This document shows, piece after piece, positions 17,310-29,015 of a stretch of 64,000 nt of DNA (positions are counted from its first letter, which is position 1; every line of letters begins with the position of its first letter). The stretch is taken from NCBI RefSeq assembly GCF_000091045.1, contig NC_006684.1, positions 576,001 to 640,000 of the forward strand. Direction: 5' to 3'. The notes beneath the pieces are model-generated. The model searched no databases, was not told the origin of the DNA, and saw nothing but the letters and a program-made list of their open reading frames with translations. The position numbers were made by a program, and so were the translations under genes. This DNA is from Cryptococcus deneoformans JEC21. Its lineage: Eukaryota; Basidiomycota; Tremellomycetes; Tremellales; Cryptococcaceae.

Positions 17310-19436
17310 TCAGACCGCCTTATCATCATTTTCGTCACGTCCTTGAACCGCATATTTCTCTTCCTCCTTTTCTTCTTCCTTATGCTTATTCTCGGACAAT
17401 TTTCCGCGCTTATCACCTTTCCCGATCGTGCCCATTCCTTTGAGCGCGATCAGAGCAATAACCAGGGCGGTAAAACTCATTGCGGCCGCAAGCCAGAACG
17501 CGGCGTGTAAACCTGTCAACTGAGCTTCAGTCTCATCTTTCCCTGCCCTAAGAGCCTTTTGATTCTCAACGTTGGAAATGACAGACGTCACTGCCAAACC
17601 GAAGGATCCACCGAGTTGAATAAGTGTTTGGAAAAGTGCCCCGGCAACGGACTGTTCGTCTGGAAGCGCAAGTGCTGCGACAAAGATGAGGCTTGTAGCC
17701 ATAAGGCTTTACGATGGTTTTAGCTAAATCTTTTCATTGCAAAGAATGGGTAGGCGTACAAATCAGCACCCATGACAGATAGCCACATGGCGTTAAATGG
17801 TAATCTCCAGTAAAGCGTGTCTTTTTGAGACAAAGCCATCAACAGATTAGCTATTCTTTTTGCATGTTAGTTCATGCTGTTCCAGGTTTATAACTGGTAC
17901 TCACCCTGTTGCCAAAAGTCCAGTGCAAACCAGATACTGCGTCTTAACTTTGCTGACTAGGAATGCAACGAGAACATTACAGAGGATACCCGAAACTGAT
18001 GTGGGCAAAAAACGAAGCATAGCACCAACAGCACCGGTTCCTTGTACTTGCTGGTAAAACAATGTAGTGTGATAGAACAAGGACTAAAAAGTCTGGTCAG
18101 CTAGCGTCTTCAAACACTTTTCTCCATCTCGATTGCAGATACACACTGTGAATCCCATCCAAGCGACGAAACCAATAAAATAGACTGATGCGAGCCTCCC
18201 CTTAGCTCGGGTCCATAGTTGAAGACGCATGAGAGGAGGACGGGTGGTGTTATTAATGATATACCTTTCCCAAAAGAAGAATGCCACCACGAGAAAGAAG
18301 CCGATGATTAAAAGTGCAAGTACATCTGTCAACGATCAGTCAGTCCATAATTTGCCACATATATGTTCGTTACGCACAGCTGGTCTTCCACCCATTCGGT
18401 GCATTTTCACCGTCGCTGACGGCGAAAAGCAAGAATATTAAACCCACAGTCACCAAAACGGCGCCTATCCAGTCAACACGGCGATCGCTCGAATGAGAGC
18501 CATCATTGGGAATCAGAAAGAATGCACAGATGGAAACCGCAAAAGCCAGGCCGGCTACACAGTAGAGAGCGCCGCGCCACGTATTCTTGACATAAGATGT
18601 GAAGAGACCTCCGAGAATTAAACCGAGAGCGCCACCAACAGGGGCACCAGCAGAGAAAGAAGCAAACGCCGTAGATCGCGCTCGACCTGTGAATGTGTGT
18701 GCGATGATACCAACCGCGCTTGGAGTGCTGTAGAGAATTAGCTCAAAAAATTGTGGCAAGCTGTGTGTCATGGCACTAACCTCATGGAGGCCCCGCACCC
18801 CGCTAAAGCTCTAGTGATGACCAGGGCCGCTCCATTCTTCATGAAACCTCCGACTAGCGTCCAGATAGAATACCAAACCACTCCTACCAGGAAGACTTTT
18901 TTCCTTCCATGAATGTCCGCTAACCTTCCACTCAATAAGAGAAAACATCCGTTGGTCAAGGTATAAGCGGAAGTTATCCACTGCAGGTCGGACTCAGACA
19001 TGCCGAGATCTGTCTGGATGGTGGGAAGGGCTATATTGAGGGTTTGTTGACCAGCGGAAGACATACACATTGTGAATGTAAGAATAGCGGAGATAGCTAT
19101 TAGATGGGGGGTGGATAGCCGAGCTGGACCGGAGTGTTCTATTGTTGCTGTCTTGGACGGCAAACCCTGAAGAGTTTGGAGAGCGGGCTCTTCTTGGATA
19201 CCTCTCTCTTGCCTTGATTCGTTCGAAGCACAAGAGTTGATGTTTGTTCCCAGAGTAGATGTCTTTTCCAAATTTACCTCTCCAGACGTCGTTGCTGATT
19301 GTGACTCATACAGAGTCGTAGACGAAGGATCTGGCGGCAAAGAAACCTGCCTGGAAGTGGTCGCAAGCCCCTCGGCCCTTGGGGCCAAAGCCTCAATTGA
19401 GAATTGACCTTGAAAGGGGGGTATTATACCGGACAT
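17310..19436 (-). CDS. MFS transporter, 14-TM drug:H+ antiporter (DHA2) type
   Basis: Six exons (19436-18781, 18727-18378, 18325-18147, 18083-17905, 17855-17760, 17706-17310) give 618 residues. The first ~120 residues are a hydrophilic Ser/Thr-rich cytosolic extension. Transmembrane segments then begin, with the MFS motif-A-like loop GRLADIHGRKK after TM2 and LNIALPTIQTDLGMS in TM1, as in DHA2 exporters. The charged C-terminal tail (KHKEEEKEEEK) should be cytosolic. Transporters of this family export drugs or metabolites across the plasma membrane by proton antiport; the substrate cannot be told from sequence. Intron 17904-17856 needs an AAAAAG acceptor because the nearer TAG would give a stop, so that junction is less certain. 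It is divergent from SRP72. Confidence 0.9.
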
Positions 19437-19811
19437 TGGCGCATAGACTGCCAGTATAGAGTTATGGAATGCGTGGGGAAAGGAAAGACTGAGCTGATGC
19501 TTCGCAAGAGGTCACTTGAGTTTATTAGATAAGAAAATTAGAGGCCGATCCGGTAAAAGGCCGCAGTGTATTGTTATTAAAAACTATTCATTACAGCAGT
19601 TACCGAGCCTTACTTATTTATTACCGGCGCGGCGTGGTGGCGAGTGGTTATGAGACTGATTCTAGAAACATTTATTGTGAGGCTGATAACCGATTCTCGC
19701 GTCCACAATCACTCGACGTTCGACTTCTTGATACACCCACGCAGTACGAGTATGATAGTCTTGTTCTCTCTGCTGCTCTTCCGTGCACATCCTTTGTGAA
19801 CTTGACTAGCA
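19437..19811. promoter_or_regulatory. Divergent promoter MFS transporter / SRP72
   Basis: 375 bp lie between start codons. I see no element I can name with confidence. Confidence 0.45.
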
Positions 19812-21029
19812 ATGGCCCCACCCGCAAAGCCTGCTTCAACGCCAAAGCGCAAACCATTCACTCCCAAGCCTCCCCGACCAGCAGAGGAACGCTTGCCTAA
19901 ACTCTATCGTGCCTTGACGGACCAAGTGGATGATGGGTATTTTGAAAACGCCATCAAAACCTGTAAGAAGAGTGAGTTTTTCCCAAGAGTTGGTCTGCGA
20001 AGCTTGATGCTAATGATTTTTTCTCTCAGTTTTGACCCTTGACGCCTCAAGCCGAACTGCTTTCCAGACCCTTTTGTTCCTGCACCTTCAAACCGATGAT
20101 TACACCTCCGCGCTCTCGCTTCTCGACCATCCGTCTCATGAAGAATCACTTGGTTTTGAAAGAGCATATTGCTTATACAGACTCCATAGAGAGAAAGAGG
20201 CACTGGAAGTCTTGAAGGGGTTGAGTGAGAAGGGCCGTAAGATAGACCATCTAGAGGCGCAAATCGTGAGTAACCTGATAAGATCCATCGAATTAGCGTT
20301 TTTGACCTACGATGTAGTTATATCGTCTAGGCGAGTACAGCCAGGCGCAAGAAATTTACGAGGGAATGCTTGCCGACTGCGATGTTGTGAGTGTCATGAG
20401 TGTCATTGATTTGTAGGCTAACTCGACAAAAGTCATCCCCAGAACATGCTGATATTGTCACCAACCTATCCGCTACCACAGCGCACCTCGACTTCGACAC
20501 TCACGGATACCATTCCCACCTCTCCACTACGGTCTCCTCTACATCCCAAACCCCGATGAACACTGCAGACCTTGAGAACATTGTGCCTTCTTTGCCTACT
20601 GGCTGGTCATCGGGTGGTCTGGCAGCTACAGTGGAAAAGAAAACGGCAACAGTCAAGGCGCCGGAAGAGAAGAATGAAAGAAGCAGGCCCAGGCATAAGT
20701 TACCTAAGGGGGCTGTTGCTGGAAAGGAATTCACAGAAGATGTACGTCTGTCTTTTATTGAGGCCAGTTCGCTGATTGTATTGGTTTTCCAACCCTTCTG
20801 CGCCACTTCCACCTCCCTACTGCTGAAATTCAACTATCTTCGGCGACTCATGCGCCAACAGCCCGAAAGGTGGATCCCTCTTCGCCAGAGATTGTCATAC
20901 ATTACTGCTCAGAGCAAAAAGAAGGGCGCCAAGGAGAGTATGGGTACGGGCTTCACGCAGGGAAGTACTGGCGGCCACTCTGGAGGCAGTGGCGGCGGCG
21001 GAAAGAACAAGAAAGGTAAAAGGAAATAA
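19812..21029 (+). CDS. SRP72: SRP72-like signal recognition particle subunit, unusually short
   Basis: Exons 19812-19971, 20030-20265, 20318-20386, 20433-20741 and 20862-21029 give 313 residues, about half the 560-670 usual for SRP72. The N-terminal TPR-like region (LPKLYRALTDQV, ILTLDASSRTAFQTLLFLHL, LEAQILYRLGEYSQAQ) fits SRP72, as does the C-terminal RNA-binding tail (RHKLPKGAVAGKEF, then PERWIPLRQRLSY and a Lys/Gly-rich end). SRP72 anchors SRP68 and binds 7S RNA in the particle that targets nascent secretory proteins to the ER. After SSPEHADIVTNLSATTA the protein goes straight into a linker, so the middle TPR array is absent. The last intron (20742-20861) is 120 nt, long for this genome and free of stops, so its splicing is uncertain. 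Confidence 0.8.
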
Positions 21030-21825
21030 TGACTGTGGCCCTGCCATGTAGCATGTAGGAGTGCAATGAAACTTGGCAAAACTAGCGCCGGTTCTTCCAT
21101 CAAACCGAATTCCGTCATCCGAGCCATAAATAAAAAAGAAGGGGGAAGAATTACACCTATTAGCTTCAACCCTATAAACCTCCTTTCCCATGAGCCCATA
21201 GCTGACAAATGACGGTTAGCTAGCAACTGGTTCACCAAATTTTGTGTACTACTGCACGCGCGTATGGCGACTGATTTCTGTGCACAAGATCCATCAGTTT
21301 ACCGCCATCAAATTTGGCTTCCACCACATACGTCATCAGCACTCCCACTTCGAGTTCCACTGGCAGTGAGGAAGGTGGAATCAGCACGGATACAGTTTGC
21401 CATCCACACCGCCGTCGCTCTTCCTACCAGCTGGCCAACCACCCTCGCATTGACTTCCTCACCGTTTAAGCTGGAAATTAAAGACGCGATTCTTGGTCCC
21501 AAGAACCGTGCGCGATAGACTTGATTTCAGGACCTGACCCATCACCCATCCTTTGGAACCCGTGTGAGTTTTCAGTCCAGTCAGCCAGCAGGACGCTATA
21601 AAACCCTGTCCACTTCCATCTATCTCCTCCCTCCTCCCCATCATCCACTTCTTCACCTTTATTCTCTTTTTCCTGACCTTTTTCCTCACCCACCAAAGTG
21701 CACATTCATTATCTCATTACGCTCGTTTTATAGCTCCAGCTGCTCTTTTAGACACTTTATCTCAACTGCATTTAACAGCTTCCTACCTGCCATCGCCCGA
21801 AAATCCGCCATCCAATAACCTGGCA
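21030..21825. other. Intergenic region and MEI2 leader
   Basis: 796 bp with the 3' flank of SRP72 and, from about 21,600, a strongly pyrimidine-rich stretch that looks like the promoter-proximal leader of the downstream gene. No other gene seen. Confidence 0.5.
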
Positions 21826-24768
21826 ATGTCTCATTCACCAAGTGCTTCTCCTCGTCTTAGACCATTTGCCATTCCTATTAGGAAGCCTGAAGAGACTAGC
21901 AATCTGTGAGTACAGTCTAAAGGATCACCTCTTCGGCGTGCTACAGATGGAAAATTCTGAAACTTGTGCAGCCAAGCGTTGCCCATTGATGACAGGAACG
22001 ATGACACCGGGTGTGTCAAGGTATGTACTTCCTGCATGCAGGGTCCATACTTAGGAACCGATTTGGCCTTTCTACAGACAAGACCCCAGGAGGAATCCTG
22101 TCATGCTCCAATACCTCCTGAGCCCTGTTCACCTGACCTGTCCAAGCTCAAAGTCACCGATGACGAAGAAATTTCCCCCACCCGAGTGCAGGTAAGTATG
22201 CTACTACTTGACAGTTCAGTTCCTGACTAGCTCCATCAGAACTTGTGGTCTACTCCAAGCAAGAAGAAGGAAGGTGAGGTCATCCAGCTGCAATTGCCAA
22301 GCTCTACTAATCGGATTCATAGAATGGACTTATCAAACCCCTCGCCGTTTTTCCCTCGCCAGCACGCCCTCTACTACACCGGGGTTGACCAGTACACCCT
22401 TTACCTCCCGGTCTTCTTTCACCGCCGATTCGAATAACACGCCTCATACTCCCTACACCCCAGGGTTTGTCGGATATCGGCGACACTCTGATAGTAGTGA
22501 TGAGCTCAGTTGTCTTTCAGGAAAAGTCAGCACCTCCGCAGGGCATTCAATTGAGACCTTGGGAAGATATCTGCTCGTGAGCATCATGTCACCTGAGATT
22601 GATTGGTTGATATGACTCACCTTTCCATCCAGATTACTCAGGTGCCGAATGAGGTTAGCGAATTTGAATTTCGGGACATGATTCAGGCAAGTCTATCTTT
22701 ATTCTAGATAGAGAAGAGGCTTATCCATTGGGTAGAGTATGGCAGACTTCAAAGCCCTCATCGTAAAGCATCTAAAAAGTAAAGGTTGCGTGAGTTCACA
22801 AGCTGTGTCGTCCATTTCATCATCTGACTTCCCGTCTGCGCAGATCATCATCGTTTTCTACGACCTTAGACAGAACCTCAAGGTTTACGAACGGCTTCAG
22901 GAAGGTCCGGTCACCATCGGGGTAGCACATCCTATGGTCCAGCTTCAATGTATGCCAGTCTCCAGAGATGTGGTCGAGACTGTAAGTTAGAGTGAATAAT
23001 AAGAAAGCTAAGGTTAATTAAATGTAGGTCACTGGTCATGGAGGAGCGTGGGATCAAGTTTGGAAGACTTCTGAGTCAACCATCAAGATTGAGATCAAGG
23101 GCGGGCATCCTGTAACTACAGAAGTCATGGAGGTGCGTATATCTATCCGATGTCAAGCCTGTGCTTCGATTCACAAATCTCAGAACGTTATGCAATCGAT
23201 AGGAGACGTTCGCCAGATTGACCCCATTGGTTATGACGGGCGAGAGTTCGCTGTCGATTTTTACGATACTCGTGATGCGGCACAGTCTATCACGGACCTT
23301 AATGGCCGCACTGCTGGACAGGCCCTGCTATGTGTTGATTACCATGATCATAGAGATAAAGAATATCTTTATTCCCGACCTTCAAATAACCGAGCATTCT
23401 CCTTGGGGTCTGCGGCCTACATTCCTGGTTGTCTGAGCGCGTCCCGGCTAGAGTCGACTTCATCGGATGCCTTCAACCTGACTCGTATCGCAGACGGCAA
23501 TTCAGACTTGCGCACGCCCTCCAACATGGCCCTCAATACACTCAGAACAGATGACTTCTTTTCTTCTCATCCCTCTTCTTTGACACCGTCGAAGCAAAGT
23601 GTTGCAGCTCCAGATTTCGCCTGTAGCACGTCTCCCTCCTGGTCTCTTGACAAATCGTTTTTCGATTATGAAACCCCTCCTCGCATCTTGTCCCTATCAA
23701 GAAGGCTTTCCGAGGCTGGTACTGTACAAGGTCTTGTTAACCGCGCGGATATGGCGGCAAGAGCAAGGCAGAAGCAAGGCTTAGGTGGCCATTGGGACGC
23801 TAACGATCGTAAAGCTATTCCGGAGCAAAATAGAGTATTCCCCGAGAGGATTATGGCCGGTGAAGTAATTACTTTAGGCCTAAGTCAACAGTTACTGACG
23901 AATTTTCATCAAGGTCTGGACAGTCGCACCACAGTAATGGTAAAAGATGTCCCCGTGAGTCCCAATAGACCCTGCTTTGATAATGCTAAACCGAAACAGA
24001 ACAAATTATCTCGACAAGAGCTGGTTGATATTCTTAATCGAGTTGTTCCGGGCGAATTCGACTTTGTATACCTGCGCTTTGACTTCAAGAATTGTTGCAA
24101 TGTAAGTCCAGAGCCGTATGTCGAAATATGCTTCACATGTGGCTAAGTGTACTGCAGGTGGGGTATGCGTTCGTCAATTTTTGCTCTGTCCAGTCACTTT
24201 TGCGTTTCATTCAAGCGCGGGTAGGGAAAAAATGGAACTTGTTTTCCAGTGAGAAGGTCCTCCAAGTGCGTCGCAGTTTCTTGCTCGTTGCCTCTACTTA
24301 CTTGTCCTGAAAGGTATCGTACGCGGACATACAGTAATAATTGACGCGTTCACGTATAATAAGTAAGCTGACAAGATTTCTGATCACAGGGGGAAATTGG
24401 CCCTTATCAATAAGTTTAGGTGGGTATTGCTGATTTTGCCTGAACTACTATCTACTCCTCGTGGTGTGGATATAGGCTCTGACGGGGCATTTTACAGAAA
24501 TTCTGCCGTAATGGGTGTCATTGAGCCTTGGCGCCCTCAAATATTCTATTCCAGTGGAACATTGAAGGGTCAACCGGTAGGCAATCCGTTGATCTACTCG
24601 CATCTTCACCTCACTGACAGTTACTATCAGGAACCTTTTCCCGATGTAGGGTGAAAATATGACTTACCGATGATACGTCAGCTAATTATAATCGCGTAGT
24701 CCGATAATCTGGCTGTGAGAGAACGATCTGGGCTTTCGCAAACTTCCATCTTCTCGAGTGCGTTCTAA
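21826..24768 (+). CDS. Mei2-type RNA-binding protein
   Basis: Seventeen exons give 691 residues: 21826-21905, 21972-22020, 22078-22191, 22240-22273, 22323-22576, 22633-22686, 22736-22789, 22844-22981, 23028-23132, 23184-23954, 24000-24101, 24158-24265, 24314-24333, 24390-24419, 24498-24576, 24631-24645, 24700-24768. The C-terminus is the Mei2-specific RRM (TVMVKDVP, NKLSRQELVDIL, FDFVYLRFDFKN, NVGYAFVNF, WRPQIFYSSG). A degenerate RRM lies upstream (IIIVFYDLRQN, REFAVDFYDTRDA). In fission yeast Mei2 binds a noncoding RNA and drives entry into meiosis; a meiotic or RNA-control role here is inferred. Exon 6 ends CAG followed by GCAAGT, so intron 22687-22735 is best read as GC-AG. The last 5- and 23-codon exons restore the family's PFPDSDN ending; without them the protein stops at 24654. 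Confidence 0.88.
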
Positions 24769-25625
24769 AAGATCGCCTCAATGGAGTCCTGCTCGGTTGC
24801 TAACCCTTGAGGATTTCAGCCCAGCCTTCGTCTCTCTTCCACTCACAACACCGCCCTTACGATTATACATCTGCCTCGTTCGACCACAGCTTCTAATCAA
24901 TCATTGCAGCACTCTTTGGCACTCCTAACTGGGTCACTCTTGATCCTTGGGTGACTTGTTGTGCCTCTTTGGTGCACGCTAGTTTGCAGGTCTTTCTCAC
25001 CTTCTTTCCATCTTTAATGAGGTCTTTTTTCTTTGAAATCGATGTTTATTCACCTTATTTTGCAACTATCCTTTTTCAGCATCACAACTGTGAAACTTCC
25101 CGTTCAGCATCCATATCTTCGGACATAACCCACTCATTTCACATCCAAGAGGCATGACGAGTATATTTGTCGTTTCACTATTACTTCGCACTCAGTCATC
25201 AAGTGAACCTTTCATGCCTATTATTCATAAAATCAAAAGCCTTTATGCGTAGAGCATCCTTTATGCCATATTTCACGTGCAATCGAGTAGTTACGCATCC
25301 AGTTCTCATGCAATTTCTCTTTAGTATTGCGATTCACCTGTAACGCGATTGACGACGTCTGCACTTACTGGACCAAGCAAAGCGGAGGAATGATCAATGC
25401 ATAATGTAAGTGTAAGTATTGATGATTGTTTGTACGATGCAATATTGTCTATGCTCTACTGCGACCTCCTCCTCCAACTTGTTTGTTACGATCATTGGTC
25501 CAGATGGCGGCGTCTGACGATGTAATGGAGCGCATCCAGCTCGTTACTGTGGAAGATTCAAGTTTAACACAATCTGTCGAATCGTCAGCTCTGAATGTCT
25601 CAATTAAAGGAGTGGCAAAAAGGAC
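24769..25625. other. Convergent intergenic region
   Basis: 857 bp between the stops of the Mei2-type gene and the Zn2Cys6 gene. It is T-rich, with only short frames that lack family features. Nothing else seen. Confidence 0.5.
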
Positions 25626-28600
25626 TCACAACACTCTCAACCCTAAATCGTCACAAACTTCCTTCCAGTCTGCCCTTCCCTCACCAGTATCTACCCTCCT
25701 CCATACTTCTGTTATGATCCTTGTCGCTGTGTCAATATCGAAACAGCATTGACTCTTGAAGCCTTCGAACAGCGTCAGGACCCATTGACGAGAAGAGCCA
25801 TCAGCGCATGAGGCAGCTATTATTGCCGGCCAAGTCAAGCTAACAAAATCTGTTAATTGACTTGTGACTAACAAATTTAGGAATCCACTCACTCAATAGA
25901 CATGCCGAGGGCGGCAGTCGACCAAGAGCAATGTTGCAAAACTTGTTGTGCGGCGCTCTGGACACGAGGGTCACTGCGTGTGTATTTGAAGACTCGCCTC
26001 AAAAGCAGAATCTGACGGTTTATGTCAGCGCGCGGCCTTTTCAGCGTTGAAAGATCACCGACCTTCATCGCATGCGCATAAGCTCGATTCCCTACTTGGA
26101 CCCTTTCATGTTCCAAGGTGCTAAGCTGTAAGCTCTCAATCCACGTGTCAACATCCTTATTCAACTGCCTTGCTTCCTTAATAAGACTGTCTTCTGCGAA
26201 GGAGCTTGCGTCGTTAAGGCTGGAAGTGGACGACGGAGTGGGAATAAGAGCAAACTGAGGAAAAGGGTTATTGGCAGAAGAGGTCGAACTGGCTGATTCT
26301 GTGATTTTGATGTTGCTCTTATCGAGACGGTTGATCAAACGAGTGAGACGAATGAAAAGAAGAACCATAACCCGGGACACTATGACGAACGTGAGTCTCC
26401 TCCATCATCCGGCCATGGAAGGTATAAACTCACTTCCAAATTGTTTCTCCACTGAATGCTCCTCGTATGTCGACCGACTAGCCTCAAGCCACCAATTCTC
26501 GCCATGTTCGCTTATGAGCGTGGGTTCTTCACCTGTCGTCAAACACCCAAACGTTTCGTAGATCGCCAAGACCTCAAGCATTAACCTTGCCGGACTGACA
26601 GTGACTCCCTCTGTAAGCGTTTTAGGTGTACTTGATTTGAGCATTTCTGCTGGTCCCCCACGGGCGCGGACCATTTCTTTTGCAAGACTAAAATTATCTT
26701 GCCAATTAGAGCCTCCAAAAAAGATGTCAATGGTGGCGAGCGCGGTGGCGGCACCCAACGCCGCATCCGTCGTACCAATGTGAGCAGCACGTCGGACCAT
26801 CTCTTTCCCTGTATCTCGGAGAGTAGATGCGTATTGGAACATGGCAGCGGTTTGCTGGTTGGAAACACCGGAGCGAGCCAGAAGAAAGGCTTGATGGATG
26901 GCGCCGATACCCAAAAGGGCCACACGAAGGGCATCAGCAGACGGATTCATTCCTAAAATGGTCAGCTTCACGGATCGATTAACCCATTTGTTCGCTTACC
27001 TCGAGGTGAATCGAGAGCTAGAGGAAGATTAATGGCAAGCATGGGGTTAAGGCCGCTCGGAATGGCCATGAGAAGGGAAGCGGCGTTTGCACAGTAATGA
27101 AGAATTAAACTTCGTTCTTCTGCGGTTGGGAACCATGGTAACAGAACTTTTGTACCTTGTCAGCGTCTCTTGCCTTTTGTAAATCTTGGGATAGCGTGAT
27201 TAAACACACAGTTGGGAGTTGACAATATGGGCGCACCACCTTGCTGCACGCCCCATTCTTGCTTGCCTGCTTCTGATCCGAAACTGACTTGTCCTTGCGT
27301 ACTTAACTGCTGCTGTTGCCGATATTGTTGCTGTTGCTGTTGCTGCTGTTGTTGTTGTTGAGCCATTCCCATCTCCATTAAACTCATCCCTCCACCCATC
27401 GCACTTCCAACGAGTCCACCTGACATAGGAGCCATATTGAGAGCTGACGCATCGTACGCGTCGGTCCCATCACCATACCCGAAATTGCCATTGGGAATTG
27501 GGGGATAGCACAGCACCGACGGACTTCCGGGCCTGCTTTTTCTGTACCGATCGTTTTCACTCTCACTATCTTCCCCGCTACTCCTTCCTTTACCTCTATT
27601 TGAGCCTCCAGGTGCATCAGTCCCCGATGCAGGGTTACTCCCTCCAGTACCGTCGGGATAAACACATTCTCGCTTGGCAATAGTACACCTTTTGCATACT
27701 GGACGAGCCTCATCGCATTTGATTCGACGCGATCGGCAGCAGAGACACCCAGTCCGGGTACGAGTGTACTTCTTTCGTCGTTTTTGCCCTGAGCGACCTG
27801 TTGGCTTAGGATTAGTGCCTTCGGTGGTGTCTGAGGCACCAGCCGCAGCAGCAGCGGGAGGAGGAGGAGCAAGAGGAACTGAGCCAGGAGGTGTATTTGC
27901 CGCTGAAGAATTTGCCGAGGCGATTTGTCCCTGAAGATCTTGGTCTGGGGAGGACACGTCGTCCCAATGCGCCCTGGCGGTCGTGTGGCGATTCAAAATG
28001 TTTGATGAAGTTTGATACGGGTGTAGTCTATGTTGTTGGCGAGATGTCTGGACACGGTGATGAGCCTGAGAATGTTGAAGGGATGGAGGAAGGGCTTGTA
28101 ATGAGCTTTCCTGAGGGTTACTACTCGGAGGAAGGTCCGAAGCAAGATAATACCGATGATACCCTGTGCGTAAATCTGGCTGGAACTGATCAGGGGGCTG
28201 GACGGGGTCGGATGCGAGTAGGTTAGCATATGGAAAGCGGGGATCGGGAGGCGGCTGGGCGTTCACGGTAGCACTCCCACTTGCCAAACTGCTACCTTCC
28301 GCTGCGCCAAGACTGTGGAAAGTCGAATGAAGATCACAGGCGGTGTGGAAATAAAATTGTGGCATTATTGATAATTTTGAATGGAGTTTTGGTTCAATGC
28401 ACATGGTCAGCAAATTCCCAACTTTTATCGCATATTTCCTGAAAGAAACGAAAGGCGAGAATTGGCAGCCTGACGATGAAGCAGCTCGCCTGGGTTGACA
28501 AAATAACTTGAGCAAATCCAACCCTTTCAACGAGGAGTTCTCTCGTTGAAGAGCATTGGCATTCAAGTGTGAACCCCTGGGGCTGGGTCTTCGTTCCTCA

Positions 28601-29015
28601 GGCAGAAGAAACAAGACATTCGTGGTGTCTGAGTTACGGATACTGGCCTCCCTTCTGTACTGGGAGACCCCGCTGCTGGCAAACCTTTCGGGGAAGCACT
28701 TTGTCCCGCTTATTACGCCTTTCTTGGATGAAACCAATATACGCGACGTTCCCATCCAGAAACGTTCCATGCACAAAGGATGCCCCAACTCCCAGATACG
28801 ATAATAAAATAACCGAAAACAGACACTCACCTTGCGCTCGGGCCTCCTTTTTTACCTCCGTTATCTCGTTTCACATTATCACTCCCATCCGTGGTGGCTT
28901 CTTGCCAACCTTCATCATTTGCATCTGATGCAGAAGCAGACTGTGATGCGCTGCCGTTCGGAGCGGTGGCAGGGGGCGTCTGCAGACTAGCGAAGCCGTA
29001 GTCAAAGTCTGCCAT
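25626..29015 (-). CDS. Zn2Cys6 transcription factor with fungal_trans_2-type middle region
   Basis: The proposed exons (29015-28831, 28312-27210, 27146-27000, 26952-26434, 26379-26063, 26011-25893, 25839-25626) give 867 residues. The binuclear zinc cluster (about 245-275) has six cysteines in the GAL4 pattern (GCLCCRSRRIKCDEARPVC, then KRC and ECVYP), preceded by a KKRR-type basic stretch. A polyglutamine tract follows near 27300-27360. The C-terminal half is the conserved helical fungal regulator domain (EERSLILHYC, AHAMKILLLRRVF, RQWVLTLFEGF). It should act as a nuclear DNA-binding regulator; targets unknown. The first intron is uncertain: it would be 518 nt if the acceptor is at 28313 or 392 nt if at 28439 (42 more residues), and the DNA is open in frame through most of it. 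Confidence 0.85.
27308..27360 (-). repeat. CAG/CAA repeat encoding polyglutamine
   Basis: Mixed CAA and CAG codons encode a run of 11 glutamines, then Tyr-Arg and four more, inside the Zn2Cys6 gene. Mixed codons make it fairly stable, but length may vary between strains. Confidence 0.85.
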
